Part shown: piece by piece, positions 8,803 through 17,813 of the stretch | How positions within the stretch are numbered: position 1 is the stretch's first letter | Layout of the letters: each line of letters starts with the position of its first letter | Made by a program: the position numbers and the translations under genes | Notes under the pieces: model-generated | Database searches by the model: none | The model's input: only the letters and a program-made list of their open reading frames with translations | What the model was told of the DNA's origin: nothing | NCBI GenBank assembly: GCA_963557065.1 | Contig: CAUWCT010000001.1 | Span: 124,001-188,000, forward strand | DNA: 64,000 nucleotides | Reading direction: 5' to 3' | From: UMGS1370 sp963557065 | Lineage (GTDB): Bacteria; Bacillota; Clostridia; Lachnospirales; Lachnospiraceae

Positions 8803-10065
8803 TTACTCCGCTCTGAATTTCTCAAGTATAACTGCTGCTCCGCCGTTTTTTTGGCTCTTTTCTGCTGCAAGTGCAAGCAGATGTGAATCAACTGCCGTAA
8901 CAGCGCTGCTTAAATTCTGTTCCTTATCCTTGTGTGCGATCATACGCACAAACTGCTTCATCATCGCAACATCACTTCCACTGTGCCCACTGGAAGGTGC
9001 ATTTAAGTCGATCACTGTTTTTTGTCCAGTCGCAAAATCCACAACCTCAATACGGTTATCTTCCATCCAGCCGCTGATCTGCCCGTGGCTGCCCTGTAAT
9101 CGGATGATCCGCTCACAGCGATCTGTAAATGCGCTCATCGTAAGACTGACTGTCACTCCGCCCTCAAACTCCATGTTGACAATCTGGTGATCTACCACAT
9201 CATTATCACAATGATAGACACAGCGTCCATACGGACCTCTCCTTAATGCATACAAAATCCCCGCATCATCCTCTTCCATCGTCACCACGCGCCGGAAACC
9301 GTCTTCCTTTGCCTTTGGGTGTTCCAGATAAAAGCGCGGCGCATAGTAAGGGCAGCTATCTCTGTGCATACAGCCATCCATGCAGTATTGCGGCGCTCCC
9401 TCAGGCGCCCTCTCCTCACAAAAGAGACTTCTGTCCCCAAAGCTGGAAACTGTCTGACAGGGCCTACCCACAAGCCACAACAAAATATCAAAATCATGAC
9501 AGCATTTTGCCAGAATCATTGGACAACTCTCGCTGCTGTTTCTCCAATTTCCGCGGACAAAACTGTGCGCCATATGCCAATACCCGACGCATTCCATATG
9601 CTGGATATTCATCAGCGCTCCGATACGCCCCTCTGCGAGCAGCTCCTTTATTTTTGTAAAAAATGGAGAGTATCGCAGCACATGGGCAACACTGATAATT
9701 CCGTCATATTCCATCGCCATCTTCCGGATGGCAAGCAGTTCTCCCTTATTTGGCGTAATCGGCTTTTCACATAAAATATCATATCCCTTTTCTGCCGCAA
9801 GCTTTAGCGGCTCAAAATGCATTTTATCCTGTGTGCAAATCAGTACACAATCAGCGAATTTCGGACGTTCTAAAAGTTCCTTCCAATCGCTCGTACAATT
9901 TTCCTCACTGATTTCATGCAGTGTCTGAAACTCCTGTCTGCGATCCTTACGCGGCTCTGCCACTGCTACAAATTTCAATTCATTCGGGTAACGAAGCGCA
10001 TACGTCGCATAGGCATCTGCCCCGCGCTGACCTGCGCCTATCAAAATAGCTTTTACCTGCTTCAT
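8803..10065 (-). CDS. Gfo/Idh/MocA family oxidoreductase
   Basis: 420 residues from MKQVKAILIGAGQRGADAY, chosen because GGAGGAAGAT directly precedes this ATG; a longer frame would overlap the permease gene. The N-terminal Rossmann domain has the GAGQRG nucleotide loop and the family EKPI-type motif (CEKPITPNKG, about 96-105). Cysteine-rich CMDGCMHRDSCPYY in the C-terminal half is unusual and may bind metal. It should oxidise or epimerise a sugar or cyclitol using NAD(P). Lying between an importer and a fucosidase, it probably processes L-fucose or the sugar freed from it; this is inference. Confidence 0.85.
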   Translation of the reverse strand: MKQVKAILIGAGQRGADAYATYALRYPNELKFVAVAEPRKDRRQEFQTLHEISEENCTSDWKELLERPKFADCVLICTQDKMHFEPLKLAAEKGYDILCEKPITPNKGELLAIRKMAMEYDGIISVAHVLRYSPFFTKIKELLAEGRIGALMNIQHMECVGYWHMAHSFVRGNWRNSSESCPMILAKCCHDFDILLWLVGRPCQTVSSFGDRSLFCEERAPEGAPQYCMDGCMHRDSCPYYAPRFYLEHPKAKEDGFRRVVTMEEDDAGILYALRRGPYGRCVYHCDNDVVDHQIVNMEFEGGVTVSLTMSAFTDRCERIIRLQGSHGQISGWMEDNRIEVVDFATGQKTVIDLNAPSSGHSGSDVAMMKQFVRMIAHKDKEQNLSSAVTAVDSHLLALAAEKSQKNGGAAVILEKFRAE

Positions 10066-10096
10066 ATCTTCCTCCATTGTTTTTGTAAAAATGCTC

Positions 10097-10945
10097 TTAA
10101 CCTTTAACCGCTCCACCAGAAAGCGCTTCTACAAAGAATCTATTGAATATACAGTATAAAATGACCGGCGGCAAAATGATAACAACCATAGCAGAAAAAA
10201 GTCCGTTGTAATTCGTCCGAAATGCGGTTGTAAAAGTTGATAATAGCGCGGGTACCGTCATTTTCTCACGGTCGATAAGTACAAGAGACGCCCAATAATA
10301 CTCATTCCAATTATTAAGAAATGCCAGCACTGCAGCCGTTAAAATCCCCGGTCTTGCAATCGGAAAAACAACCTTCCACCATGTCTGGATATAACCGCAT
10401 CCGTCAATTCTTGCAGCCTCCTCAAGTTCCTTTGGAATATTTCCATAGTAGTTCCGAATCACAATAAAACTAATCGCAATACCGCTGCACGAATAGATAA
10501 ATATAAGCGCCGCTCTTGTGTTATAAATATGTAAACGGTTGATTAAATTATAAACCGGATACGTCAGTGCTGTAGCTGGAATAAACATAGTAGAATAAAG
10601 CATCATGCTCACAAGTTTTTTTCCTCTAAAATCCATGCGCGCTACAACATAGGCTGACATAGAAATCATCAGCATGCTGATCGCTACAGACATCCCGGAA
10701 ATCCACATACTGTTTCCAAAATAACGCATGACATGAAGGTCGCGAAAGGTGGAAATGTAACCTTCCAAACAGATAGAATCCGGCAGCATAAAGCCAGGTC
10801 TTGCAAGCGGGTCTTCCTTAAAGCTGGATAATACCAGCCAGACAATCGGAACAAGTGATATTAGCAGCGCCCACCCCAAACAGATACAAGTAAAAATCCT
10901 TGTTGCTGCAGAAATTGTTTTCACATGTTTTTTCTTTTTTGTCAT
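10097..10945 (-). CDS. Sugar ABC transporter permease, MalG/LacG type
   Basis: 282 residues with six predicted membrane helices starting at IFTCICLGWALLISLVPIVWLVLSSF. The cytoplasmic EAA loop reads ELEEAARIDGCGYIQTWWKVVFPIARPG (about 185-212), which docks on the ATPase subunit. It is the second half of a CUT1 importer and overlaps the MalF-type gene by 4 bp, showing translational coupling. No ATPase gene lies in the locus; CUT1 importers often share a distant MsmK-type ATPase. Confidence 0.92.
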   Translation of the reverse strand: MTKKKKHVKTISAATRIFTCICLGWALLISLVPIVWLVLSSFKEDPLARPGFMLPDSICLEGYISTFRDLHVMRYFGNSMWISGMSVAISMLMISMSAYVVARMDFRGKKLVSMMLYSTMFIPATALTYPVYNLINRLHIYNTRAALIFIYSCSGIAISFIVIRNYYGNIPKELEEAARIDGCGYIQTWWKVVFPIARPGILTAAVLAFLNNWNEYYWASLVLIDREKMTVPALLSTFTTAFRTNYNGLFSAMVVIILPPVILYCIFNRFFVEALSGGAVKG

Positions 10946-11898
10946 TTGCTTCCTCCTCCATATCTGTGCTTTTTGCGGAATGAAATACTGTAAAGCAGAT
11001 TTACCAGAATGATAATGACAAACCCTGCCAGAATCTGGATCACGGCAACACTGTTTGCTCTTCCAAACTGTGTACGCGGACTGGTAATTGCAAGTTCACG
11101 AATGACATAGCTGATACTGTAGGTTCCTGCCGCACCTTTTGTTAAAAAATATACCTCGTTATACAATAAAAAACTTCCAGTTGCCGCCAAAACAGAAACC
11201 GTCCGCAGAGTATCCTTGATGATTGGCAGAACAATATACCAATCTTGTTTTAAGCCGCTGGCCCCATCAAGCATCGCCGCCTCTCTCACCTCCTGCGGCA
11301 CTGCCATGATGTTTCCAAGAATGAGGAATGTCGTCGTTCCTGTAAAAAAAATATATGCTCCCGTCAGCGCCCAGAATGCCGGTCCATTCAGCAACAGGAT
11401 ATTTTCGTTAAAATTCTTGTCAAATAACTGAATGATTGGATTGATAATTCCATATAATGGACTGTAAATCTGTAAAAAAATCATTCCCATCGCCGCAGAA
11501 GAAATCATATTCGGAATAATATAAATATTTCTCACCAGCTTTACTCCGCGTATCTCTCTGGAAAATGCAAGTGCCATTATCGTGGCTACCGGAATCTGGA
11601 TCACAACGCCAAGCAGCGCCCAAAGACTAGAGTTACGCAGCGCCTCCCAGAAGTAAGGATATGTTGAAAAAATATATTTATAATTATTCCACATGTCCTT
11701 AAATCCAAAAAATTCCGGACTTGTAATATTTGTGTAGTCCCATTTGCAAAATGAAGTGAATATGACCGTGATAATCGGATAAAGATAAAATATGACAAAC
11801 GCAAGCATCGTTGGCGCCAAGAACAAAAAGATAAACCCTCTTTTTCGCCACATCTGCCTATTTTTTTTTGCCTCTGCCGTTATTGTTACTTCTTTCAT
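10942..11898 (-). CDS. Sugar ABC transporter permease, MalF/LacF type
   Basis: 318 residues, six membrane helices starting at GFIFLFLAPTMLAFVIFYLYPIITVIFTSF. The EAA loop is VPQEVREAAMLDGASGLKQDWYIVLPIIKD (about 220-249). It pairs with the MalG-type protein downstream to form the membrane channel of a CUT1 oligosaccharide importer. GAGGAGGAAT precedes the ATG. Expression relative to the binding protein is probably lowered by the hairpin at 11918-11939. Confidence 0.92.
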   Translation of the reverse strand: MKEVTITAEAKKNRQMWRKRGFIFLFLAPTMLAFVIFYLYPIITVIFTSFCKWDYTNITSPEFFGFKDMWNNYKYIFSTYPYFWEALRNSSLWALLGVVIQIPVATIMALAFSREIRGVKLVRNIYIIPNMISSAAMGMIFLQIYSPLYGIINPIIQLFDKNFNENILLLNGPAFWALTGAYIFFTGTTTFLILGNIMAVPQEVREAAMLDGASGLKQDWYIVLPIIKDTLRTVSVLAATGSFLLYNEVYFLTKGAAGTYSISYVIRELAITSPRTQFGRANSVAVIQILAGFVIIILVNLLYSISFRKKHRYGGGSK

Positions 11899-11917
11899 TA
11901 AATTCCTCCTCTGTCAG

Positions 11918-11939
11918 AAAAAGGGAGAAAAGAGCTCCC
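11918..11939 (-). terminator. Intra-operon hairpin with T run (partial terminator)
   Basis: On the minus strand GGGAG, a 7-base loop, CTCCC and then TTTTT lie between the binding-protein gene and the first permease. Such weak terminators commonly keep the binding protein in excess over the membrane subunits. Confidence 0.5.
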
Positions 11940-11981
11940 TCTCTCCCTCCCTGCTTTTCCTTTTATTTTTCTTCTCCGAAA

Positions 11982-13328
11982 CTAGCCGATCAAAGCTATC
12001 AACTCCTTCTTAAGCTGCTCAAAACGAGCGTCAATATCTGTACCAGAAACCGCAGATTCCATCAAGGCATTAATAATCGCGCTTCCGACGTCAGCGCCCC
12101 AGACAGAATTCAAATTTTGTACTGTCGCCTGTGCAGAATTGACTTGCGAACAAGCTTGTGCAAGCTTCATAGTAATCGGATCACCGCTCTCTTTTGCCAG
12201 CTTGTTTAAGTCGATTGTCGTGTTGCATGGATTTGCCTGTACGCCTGTGAAAATCTTTGCCTGTACCTCTGCGCTTGTCATGTACTGAATAAATTCTAAC
12301 GCAAGTTGTGTTTTCTCCTCGCTCATTCCGTTTGCAACAGAAAGTCCTGCACCTGCAGTAGATAAGGAAACATTGCCTGGGAAAATCGCCGGCTCAATAC
12401 TCTCTGCAAGGCTCGCATCAATACCACTGGCATTCCATACACCGTTAAATAACACTGCTGCCGTTCCGCTTGTATTAAAGTCTGCCATCAAATTCCCCAC
12501 ATTCTCTGTCGTATGATCTGAACCGTTTGCCTGATCAAACTCTGCCGTCTTTTTAAACGCATCCTCGAACGCTTTCGATTCGATTGCTTCAACAGTCAGT
12601 TCCTGTGATAAGAGACTTTTTCCCTCCTCGCTAGAAGCAAGCATTGCATTTAGCATGAACAAAGAACCCTGACCTGCCGCATAACCGTAAGTACCGTCAT
12701 TTAAGCTGCGCACTTTTTCCATCGCGCTGCCAAAGCCTTCCCATGTCGTCAGATCCTCTGGCGTTACGCCCGCCTTATCCAAAACTGCCTTATTATACCA
12801 CAGGCCGCGGCTCTCCACCTGATCGTGTACAGTATAAATATGTCCCCCCACATTATTTTGTGTATAGTTTATGCCGACAGCATCCTGCAGATTATTCTCG
12901 TCGATAAAAGGCTTTAAATCAAACACAAGTCCCTGACTGATCGCTGCCTGCGGAAGCTGTTTATTACAGTCCACCATATCCGGAAAGTTGCCACCCGCTA
13001 CCTGAACACTAACAATCTCGTCTCTGTTCTCTACTGCAATCGGTTTAAAAACAACCGGACCATCTGCATGAGAAGCGGCAAATTCATCATAAATATCCCT
13101 CATCACTTTCGCTGCCGGCCACTCGCTCTCATCATGGTAATAGCCGTGATAAAATTCGAGCACCTCCTGTTCGCTGTTTCCCGACGAATTTGACACTATC
13201 TCTGTACTGTCCCCTGCTGCTCCGTTCCCCATGCCCGCCGGCTGCTCCACCGGCTTGCTTCCACAGCCTGCCAGCAACGCAGCGCCTACTGCTGCTGTAA
13301 GTACCCCGCTGATAAATCCTCTTTTCAT
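11982..13328 (-). CDS. Sugar-binding lipoprotein of the fucoside importer
   Basis: 448 residues. The signal peptide ends in the lipobox LLAGC (about 18-22), so it is anchored outside by a diacylglyceryl cysteine. A serine/glycine/asparagine-rich linker follows, then a family 1 solute-binding fold (EVLEFYHGYYHDESEWPAAKVM...). It delivers oligosaccharide to the two permeases directly downstream. AAGGAGG sits seven bases before the ATG. The fucosidase four genes downstream suggests a fucosylated ligand such as a host mucin or milk glycan fragment; the ligand itself is inference. A near-palindrome TATAACCATGTTTACA lies upstream at 13454-13469 and may be an operator. Confidence 0.92.
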   Translation of the reverse strand: MKRGFISGVLTAAVGAALLAGCGSKPVEQPAGMGNGAAGDSTEIVSNSSGNSEQEVLEFYHGYYHDESEWPAAKVMRDIYDEFAASHADGPVVFKPIAVENRDEIVSVQVAGGNFPDMVDCNKQLPQAAISQGLVFDLKPFIDENNLQDAVGINYTQNNVGGHIYTVHDQVESRGLWYNKAVLDKAGVTPEDLTTWEGFGSAMEKVRSLNDGTYGYAAGQGSLFMLNAMLASSEEGKSLLSQELTVEAIESKAFEDAFKKTAEFDQANGSDHTTENVGNLMADFNTSGTAAVLFNGVWNASGIDASLAESIEPAIFPGNVSLSTAGAGLSVANGMSEEKTQLALEFIQYMTSAEVQAKIFTGVQANPCNTTIDLNKLAKESGDPITMKLAQACSQVNSAQATVQNLNSVWGADVGSAIINALMESAVSGTDIDARFEQLKKELIALIG

Positions 13329-13542
13329 TTAAAAACCTCCTTCTGACCATCTTCTTTTTTGATTTTTATTTGTATTTTTAGGCAATTCACCTTTTTGTAA
13401 CCATATTTTACTATCTTTTTATGCTATTTTGAATGTGTTTTATTGACTTAAACTATAACCATGTTTACACTTTGCACATAATATAGTCAATTTTATCCAT
13501 TTTTTGTCCATTTGTACAATAAAAATAGATTTGTAGTCAAGA

Positions 13543-13561
13543 CCACCGGCTAAGCCGATGG
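13543..13561. repeat. IS200/IS605 subterminal hairpin
   Basis: CCACCGGC-TAA-GCCGATGG folds into a short imperfect hairpin just beyond the end of the transposase frame. IS200/IS605 elements use such subterminal hairpins as the Y1 transposase recognition sites, so this marks the surviving end of the element. Confidence 0.6.
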
Positions 13562-13573
13562 CTTGTTCTGCCC

Positions 13574-14191
13574 CTATAAGGGGCTGTTACCTGCTTGCGC
13601 CCGGAAGGCGCACTGAAAGTCTGCCAACTGCACCACATTCTCAGCTGCCTTAAAAGGGCATATCAGTGCTTTTTCCTTCCGGAGCAGCCCTAAAAGGGGC
13701 TTGCTGGTTTGCTTTGACTTCCTACCACCTCTCCAAGAGGTTTTTTTCCTGTTTTTCTTTACCGGCTCACCCTTGAACGGGTCGAGATACTCTACAAATG
13801 ACATCTGATCGTATTCTAAATCCTCTTTTATTTGATTCTGTATATACGCTTTGATTACTGCAGTATTTTTTCCGACTGTATCCACGTAATAGCCACGACA
13901 CCAGAAATGTCGATTTCCATACTTGTATTTTAAATTTGCATGTTTCTCGAATATCATGAGCGAACTTTTTCCCTTTAAATATCCTACAATTTCCGATACA
14001 GAATATCTGGGTGGTATCCTTACTAGCATATGGACATGATCCCGCATGCATTCTGCTTCGATAATCTCTATTCCTTTTCTTCGACATAATGTGCCTAATA
14101 TTTGTCCTACATCTGCTTTAATATCCTTATAGATTACCTGTCGATGATATTTTGGTGCAAAAACCAGATGATACTTGCATTCCCATTTAGG
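13574..14191 (-). pseudogene. tnpA: IS200-type Y1 transposase, 5'-truncated
   Basis: The frame is open for about 205 codons and matches TnpA of IS200: WECKYHLVFAPKYHRQ at the start, the HUH metal motif in DHVHMLV, PPRYSVSEIVGYLKGKSS, and the nucleophilic tyrosine in AVIKAYIQNQ. The usual first ~10 codons are missing: a TGA lies in frame at 14192-14194, exactly where different sequence begins, and no start codon is left at that end. An internal ATG at 14047 would make a protein lacking the first beta strands. The long basic C-terminal tail is typical of Lachnospiraceae copies. It inserted or survived between the sensor and importer halves of the glycan island. Confidence 0.8.
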
Positions 14192-14728
14192 TCAGTTTAC
14201 AAGGAACTACACGCAGACCACGAAACGGGAACTGCTGACAACAAATAAAGGTTGAGTATTAAGCACCGGGAAAGTGCGAGATATTCAGCCTGTTTTGTTG
14301 TCCAGGGTTTCCAAAGGGGCTTGCCCCTTGGCACACGACTTTGCTTGCAAAGTGTAGTGTGTTATACGCTCTGTCGGCGTTGCTGCGAAAATGAGGTTGC
14401 CAACCGGGAGGGCAAGCACATTTGAAGCGGCAGGAAAACAGGGCTGTGATTGTGTGGCGTGGAGCCACAAGCACAGGGCTGGTTTCGTCAGCAGGCAGGG
14501 CGTATATGAAAGCCCCCGTCTCTCGTCCAATGCCAGACTTTTGGAAACACTCCCGTAAAAATTGAAATAGACGGGAAGCCATTTTAGGGTTTTCCCGTCT
14601 TGATTACCCTTTAGTAAAGTCAGGCTGGGCTATCAACGGCGGTGCATTTTTGCGCCGTTCATCTTGACCGCTAATTGGCTCGGCTGGCTTTACTGTCTGC
14701 CAGAGTATCTAAAAATGATGATATCTAT
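14192..14728. mobile_element. Conjugative/mobilisable element remnant, non-coding
   Basis: 537 bp with higher GC and different codon texture from both sides. Minus-strand readings across 14259-14582 give no recognisable protein. A hairpin with GACGGGAA (14570-14577) and TTCCCGTC (14592-14599) followed by TATTTC looks like an intrinsic terminator on the minus strand. The overall sequence resembles the intergenic DNA around relaxase genes in Firmicutes integrative elements, but no relaxase, integrase or att site remains, so the assignment is tentative. Confidence 0.4.
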
Positions 14729-15341
14729 TTAATCTTCTTCGTCCTCTGCATCCATATTCATTTCAAGTTTATAATAGATGTCAATATCACGAATAATGCT
14801 GTCAATATCGTTATCGTTAAGCTCTAAAGTCCACATTTGAAGCTCATTGATGGTAATAATTTCTTCAATCGCTTTACGATACCGCTCCTCCAAAACAGTC
14901 ATACCACTTGAACGCTGCTCGATGTATCTTTTCAATTCATCTAAAACAATTTTCTTGCTTTGTCTTAATTACAAAGCTAATCGGGAAGTGCATGACTTTG
15001 TCAATATCCAACAGATACTTATCGTAATTGTTAACCTCTGTGACTTGGAAGAATCTACCTACGGGTCTCATAACAAAATCAATGCCACCGTCATTTGCAT
15101 TCCTTCTTCCTGTTTTGAATAATTCGAGAGCTACTTCCTCAATAGTATCTCTTATATATCCAAAGAATACAGTAATATTTTTGTAGTGATTGTTCAGAAT
15201 GGCATAGCTGATAATTTCAAAGATACGAGCTTCGGCATCTTCTGTAAGGAAAGCATTGATTTTAGCTTTCTTCTCGGAATAATCTGTCAGACCTCTCAGC
15301 TCTTCCAAGATACTTATCAATGTGTGGTCTTTTGCCATCAA
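14729..15341 (-). pseudogene. Frameshifted restriction-endonuclease-like gene
   Basis: Two adjacent frames make one ~200-residue protein. The first (14937-15341) reads MAKDHTLISILEELRGL and has GGIDFVMRPVGRFFQVTEV, which looks like a PD-(D/E)XK nuclease core, then ends in TGA. The second (14729-14935) starts KRYIEQRSSGMTVLEERY and ends in an acidic tail. Reading the overlap one base off gives KKIVLDELKRYIEQ, so a single-base indel near 14945-14955 split the gene. No partner methyltransferase is left. A solitary nuclease fragment in a mobile-element scar fits a decayed restriction-modification cargo; the family assignment is from pattern only. Confidence 0.5.
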
Positions 15342-15533
15342 AAGGTCGATATACTTTTCAATGATTTTACATGAGACATTGCTTATGATTATATATCAAA
15401 ATCCTTGAGAATAGGGTGTCAACTTTTATGATACAACATCATAGCTTTTACGGACGCTTAAAGTGGACAAACCCGTATGTAGTCCGTTGATACCTTATAT
15501 TGCCCTAAAGATTTACGTTTTTTGAAGTTGTTA

Positions 15534-15698
15534 TCAACCCCCCTCACCGAGGGACTGATCTAGAGCAATCCACTCTGATACGCGAGAATGATTAATTCCT
15601 AAGCACTTGGCTTCATGACTTGCAGTAGTTTCTCCTTTCAAGTATCGCAGAACAATATCAATCTTGATTTTAAAAGAAAGCTTTGCTTTTCTCCCCAT
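15534..15698 (-). pseudogene. IS3-family OrfA transposase stub
   Basis: A 54-codon frame from ATG 15698, with AAGGAG upstream, reads MGRKAKLSFKIKIDIVL and continues into CLGINHSRVSEWIA, a helix-turn-helix DNA-binding domain of IS3-type OrfA proteins. It ends early at TGA where normal OrfA would go on into a leucine zipper, and no OrfB (DDE) follows. The flanks 15342-15533 and 15699-15787 hold no gene; TGTCTACC near 15752-15759 may be a remnant of the terminal inverted repeat. Confidence 0.65.
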
Positions 15699-15787
15699 AA
15701 AATATGCTCCTTTCTAAGTAAACAAGTTTTTATTATTTCACTTGTCTACCTAAAAGGGAGCATATCATTCTTTTGCTGACTGTCTTG

Positions 15788-17065
15788 TTATATCAAATCC
15801 ATAAAGGTTTGTCTGTTTAATTCTCCTGAGAGCACCTCAAAAATATACTCTTCAAAAACGCTCCTCTGCTCATAGGTCCATAAATTTGTCGGAATCTCAA
15901 TCTTACGCTCTGCATCCAGAACCGTCTGTGCCGCCTCATATAACCGAAACTCCTCCTGATGCTTTGTAATGTGCATCTGCGGATTTGCAGGAATCTGCTT
16001 TGTTTCATGCAGAATCCGCTCCTGTACCTCCTCGCCCATCATATATTTTAGAAACCTCACGCTCGCCTCCATACGCCGCTCATCCTTTGTGTTTCCAAGC
16101 ATATAGCCAAGCCCTGCCGATTCACAGGAAAGCGTGTTTCCCTCTCCTGACGGCAACAGCGCATAGCCTGCGTGTATATTCTCCGCAATCATATTCGCCG
16201 CCCATGTTCCATTGACATACATGGCAAGCTTTCCACTATTAAACAAATCCGTTGCATCCCGATAGCTGTAATCATCTGCTTCTGATGAAGAATAGTGGTA
16301 AATTTGCTCTAATCTGTCCAGCAAAGCATTCATCTCATCCTCAACAATCGTTATATGATTTTTGCCAATCGCCTCTTGCATTTGCCCTCCGTTAACCGCC
16401 ATCATATGATCGGCAAAATACAGATATCCCTCTGGCGGAACTAAAAGGGGGACAACTCCGTTTTCCTCTTTCTTAGCCCAGACGGACAGCTTTTCACATA
16501 CTGCCAAAAACTCCTCCCACGTCTGGGGAAATTCCTCAATTTCCGCCTGCTTAAAAATCTCCTCGTTGTACCAATAGCCGCCACTCAGCTGCAAAACATC
16601 TGAAATCGTGTATAGTTTCCCGGTATTCGTCGTCCAATATTCCAGGTTGATCGGTGCAATACTCTTATAAAATGCCTCATCCTCTTTTAAATATGGCATC
16701 AAATCAAGTGCCCGCTGATTCTCCACCATAAAGCGGTAAATAGAATCTCTTCCCGTTCCACCCAAAAATACAACATCCGGCAGTTCTCCAACCATAAGCA
16801 TGTCCTCCACCTTTCGGATCATCTCCTCATTCGTCGGCATCGAAACAAGTTTTAAGCTTATATCTGGATTTTCCTTTTGAAAATCGCTGTAAATCTGCCG
16901 CATTGCCACATGATCTGCCTCTGTACTCCCCCATCCGTGAATCACCATAAGTTCTACTGGCTCAGGCGTTTTTCCTCCGCAAGCTGATAGGAGGAAGGAT
17001 ATAAAAAGCATTCCTGTGGCAAGCCCTATGAGCGCATTTCTATTATCTCTGTATTTTCTTCTCAT
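15788..17065 (-). CDS. Sugar-binding lipoprotein linked to the two-component system
   Basis: 425 residues from MRRKYRDNRNALIGLATG, start supported by AGAGGAAGGA. The signal peptide ends in LLSAC (about 28-32), a lipobox. The mature part is a family 1 solute-binding fold (VELMVIHGWGSTEADHVAMRQIY...). It starts inside the last 23 bp of the response regulator gene, so it is translationally coupled to the regulator, and no permease follows it. That fits an accessory sensor that presents sugar to the kinase, or a binding protein cut off from its importer by the mobile DNA just downstream. Both are inference. Confidence 0.85.
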   Translation of the reverse strand: MRRKYRDNRNALIGLATGMLFISFLLSACGGKTPEPVELMVIHGWGSTEADHVAMRQIYSDFQKENPDISLKLVSMPTNEEMIRKVEDMLMVGELPDVVFLGGTGRDSIYRFMVENQRALDLMPYLKEDEAFYKSIAPINLEYWTTNTGKLYTISDVLQLSGGYWYNEEIFKQAEIEEFPQTWEEFLAVCEKLSVWAKKEENGVVPLLVPPEGYLYFADHMMAVNGGQMQEAIGKNHITIVEDEMNALLDRLEQIYHYSSSEADDYSYRDATDLFNSGKLAMYVNGTWAANMIAENIHAGYALLPSGEGNTLSCESAGLGYMLGNTKDERRMEASVRFLKYMMGEEVQERILHETKQIPANPQMHITKHQEEFRLYEAAQTVLDAERKIEIPTNLWTYEQRSVFEEYIFEVLSGELNRQTFMDLI

Positions 17066-17813
17066 GCGTATCCTTCCTCTGATTTCTGTACTCCTTTGGC
17101 GACATCCCTGTATATTTTTGAAACACCTTAGAAAAATATCCAGCATCCTCAAATCCAACCTCCACTGCAATCTCATATAGCTTCCGGTCTGTATATTCCA
17201 TATATTCCTTCGCTTTCTCCACTCTTCTGCGCAAAATATCATCAAACAGATTAACCCCACTACGACTTTTATAAAGTCTGCTCAGATAACTACGGTTTGC
17301 GTGCAGATACTCGGCGATCTCATCCAACGTAATTTTTCTAGAATAGTTCTGCTCTACATAGTGAACCATCTGCCCATAGAGGCTGTCGGTATCCTGCCAT
17401 TTTTCATCTCCCTGACAGCCGCTTGGTTCCTTTCCCTGCCTTTCCAGATTTTCAATCGCTTTTTTAAGTGCCCGCGGCAGCTCTTCCAGTACAGAAACCT
17501 TAAGTACATAATCACAGGCGCTGTAGCGGAGCGCAGCTCTTGCATAATCAAAATCTGAATATGCGCTTAAAATGATCACCTGTGTCTCAGGGTGCCGCTC
17601 ATACACATATTTGCATACCTCAAGACCGTCTACTATGGGCATCCGTATATCAGTAATCACAATATCTGGGTGTCCCTCCTGTATTTGCTCGAGCAGTTCC
17701 TTTCCATTGCCAAACACGTCCAAAAGCTCACAGTTAAGACGATCCCATCGAATCAGTTCCCGAAGTGCCTCTTGCATATATGCCTCATCATCCGCTGCTA
17801 ATACCTTATACAT
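17043..17813 (-). CDS. YesN-type response regulator (REC + AraC HTH)
   Basis: 256 residues from MYKVLAADDEAYMQEAL; GAGGAGCGAGGGAG supports this ATG. The receiver domain has the acidic pair DDE (8-10), phospho-acceptor Asp55 in TDIRMP and the conserved Lys in YVLKV (about 105). The C-terminal ~100 residues are two AraC helix-turn-helix units ending in GFEDAGYFSKVFQKYTGMSPKEYR. Phosphorylated by the overlapping kinase gene product, it should activate glycan-uptake genes, probably the importer operon further downstream. Confidence 0.93.
   Translation of the reverse strand: MYKVLAADDEAYMQEALRELIRWDRLNCELLDVFGNGKELLEQIQEGHPDIVITDIRMPIVDGLEVCKYVYERHPETQVIILSAYSDFDYARAALRYSACDYVLKVSVLEELPRALKKAIENLERQGKEPSGCQGDEKWQDTDSLYGQMVHYVEQNYSRKITLDEIAEYLHANRSYLSRLYKSRSGVNLFDDILRRRVEKAKEYMEYTDRKLYEIAVEVGFEDAGYFSKVFQKYTGMSPKEYRNQRKDTHEKKIQR

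Noticed and set aside
13454..13469. cre (CcpA) site before the sugar-binding protein gene
   Set aside because: TGTAAACATGGTTATA lacks the central CG and the required second half of the cre consensus; kept only as a possible palindrome.
14259..14582. 107-codon minus-strand frame in the mobile-element scar
   Set aside because: No homology that I recognise, no ribosome site, and it spans a terminator-like hairpin arm; more likely non-coding element DNA.
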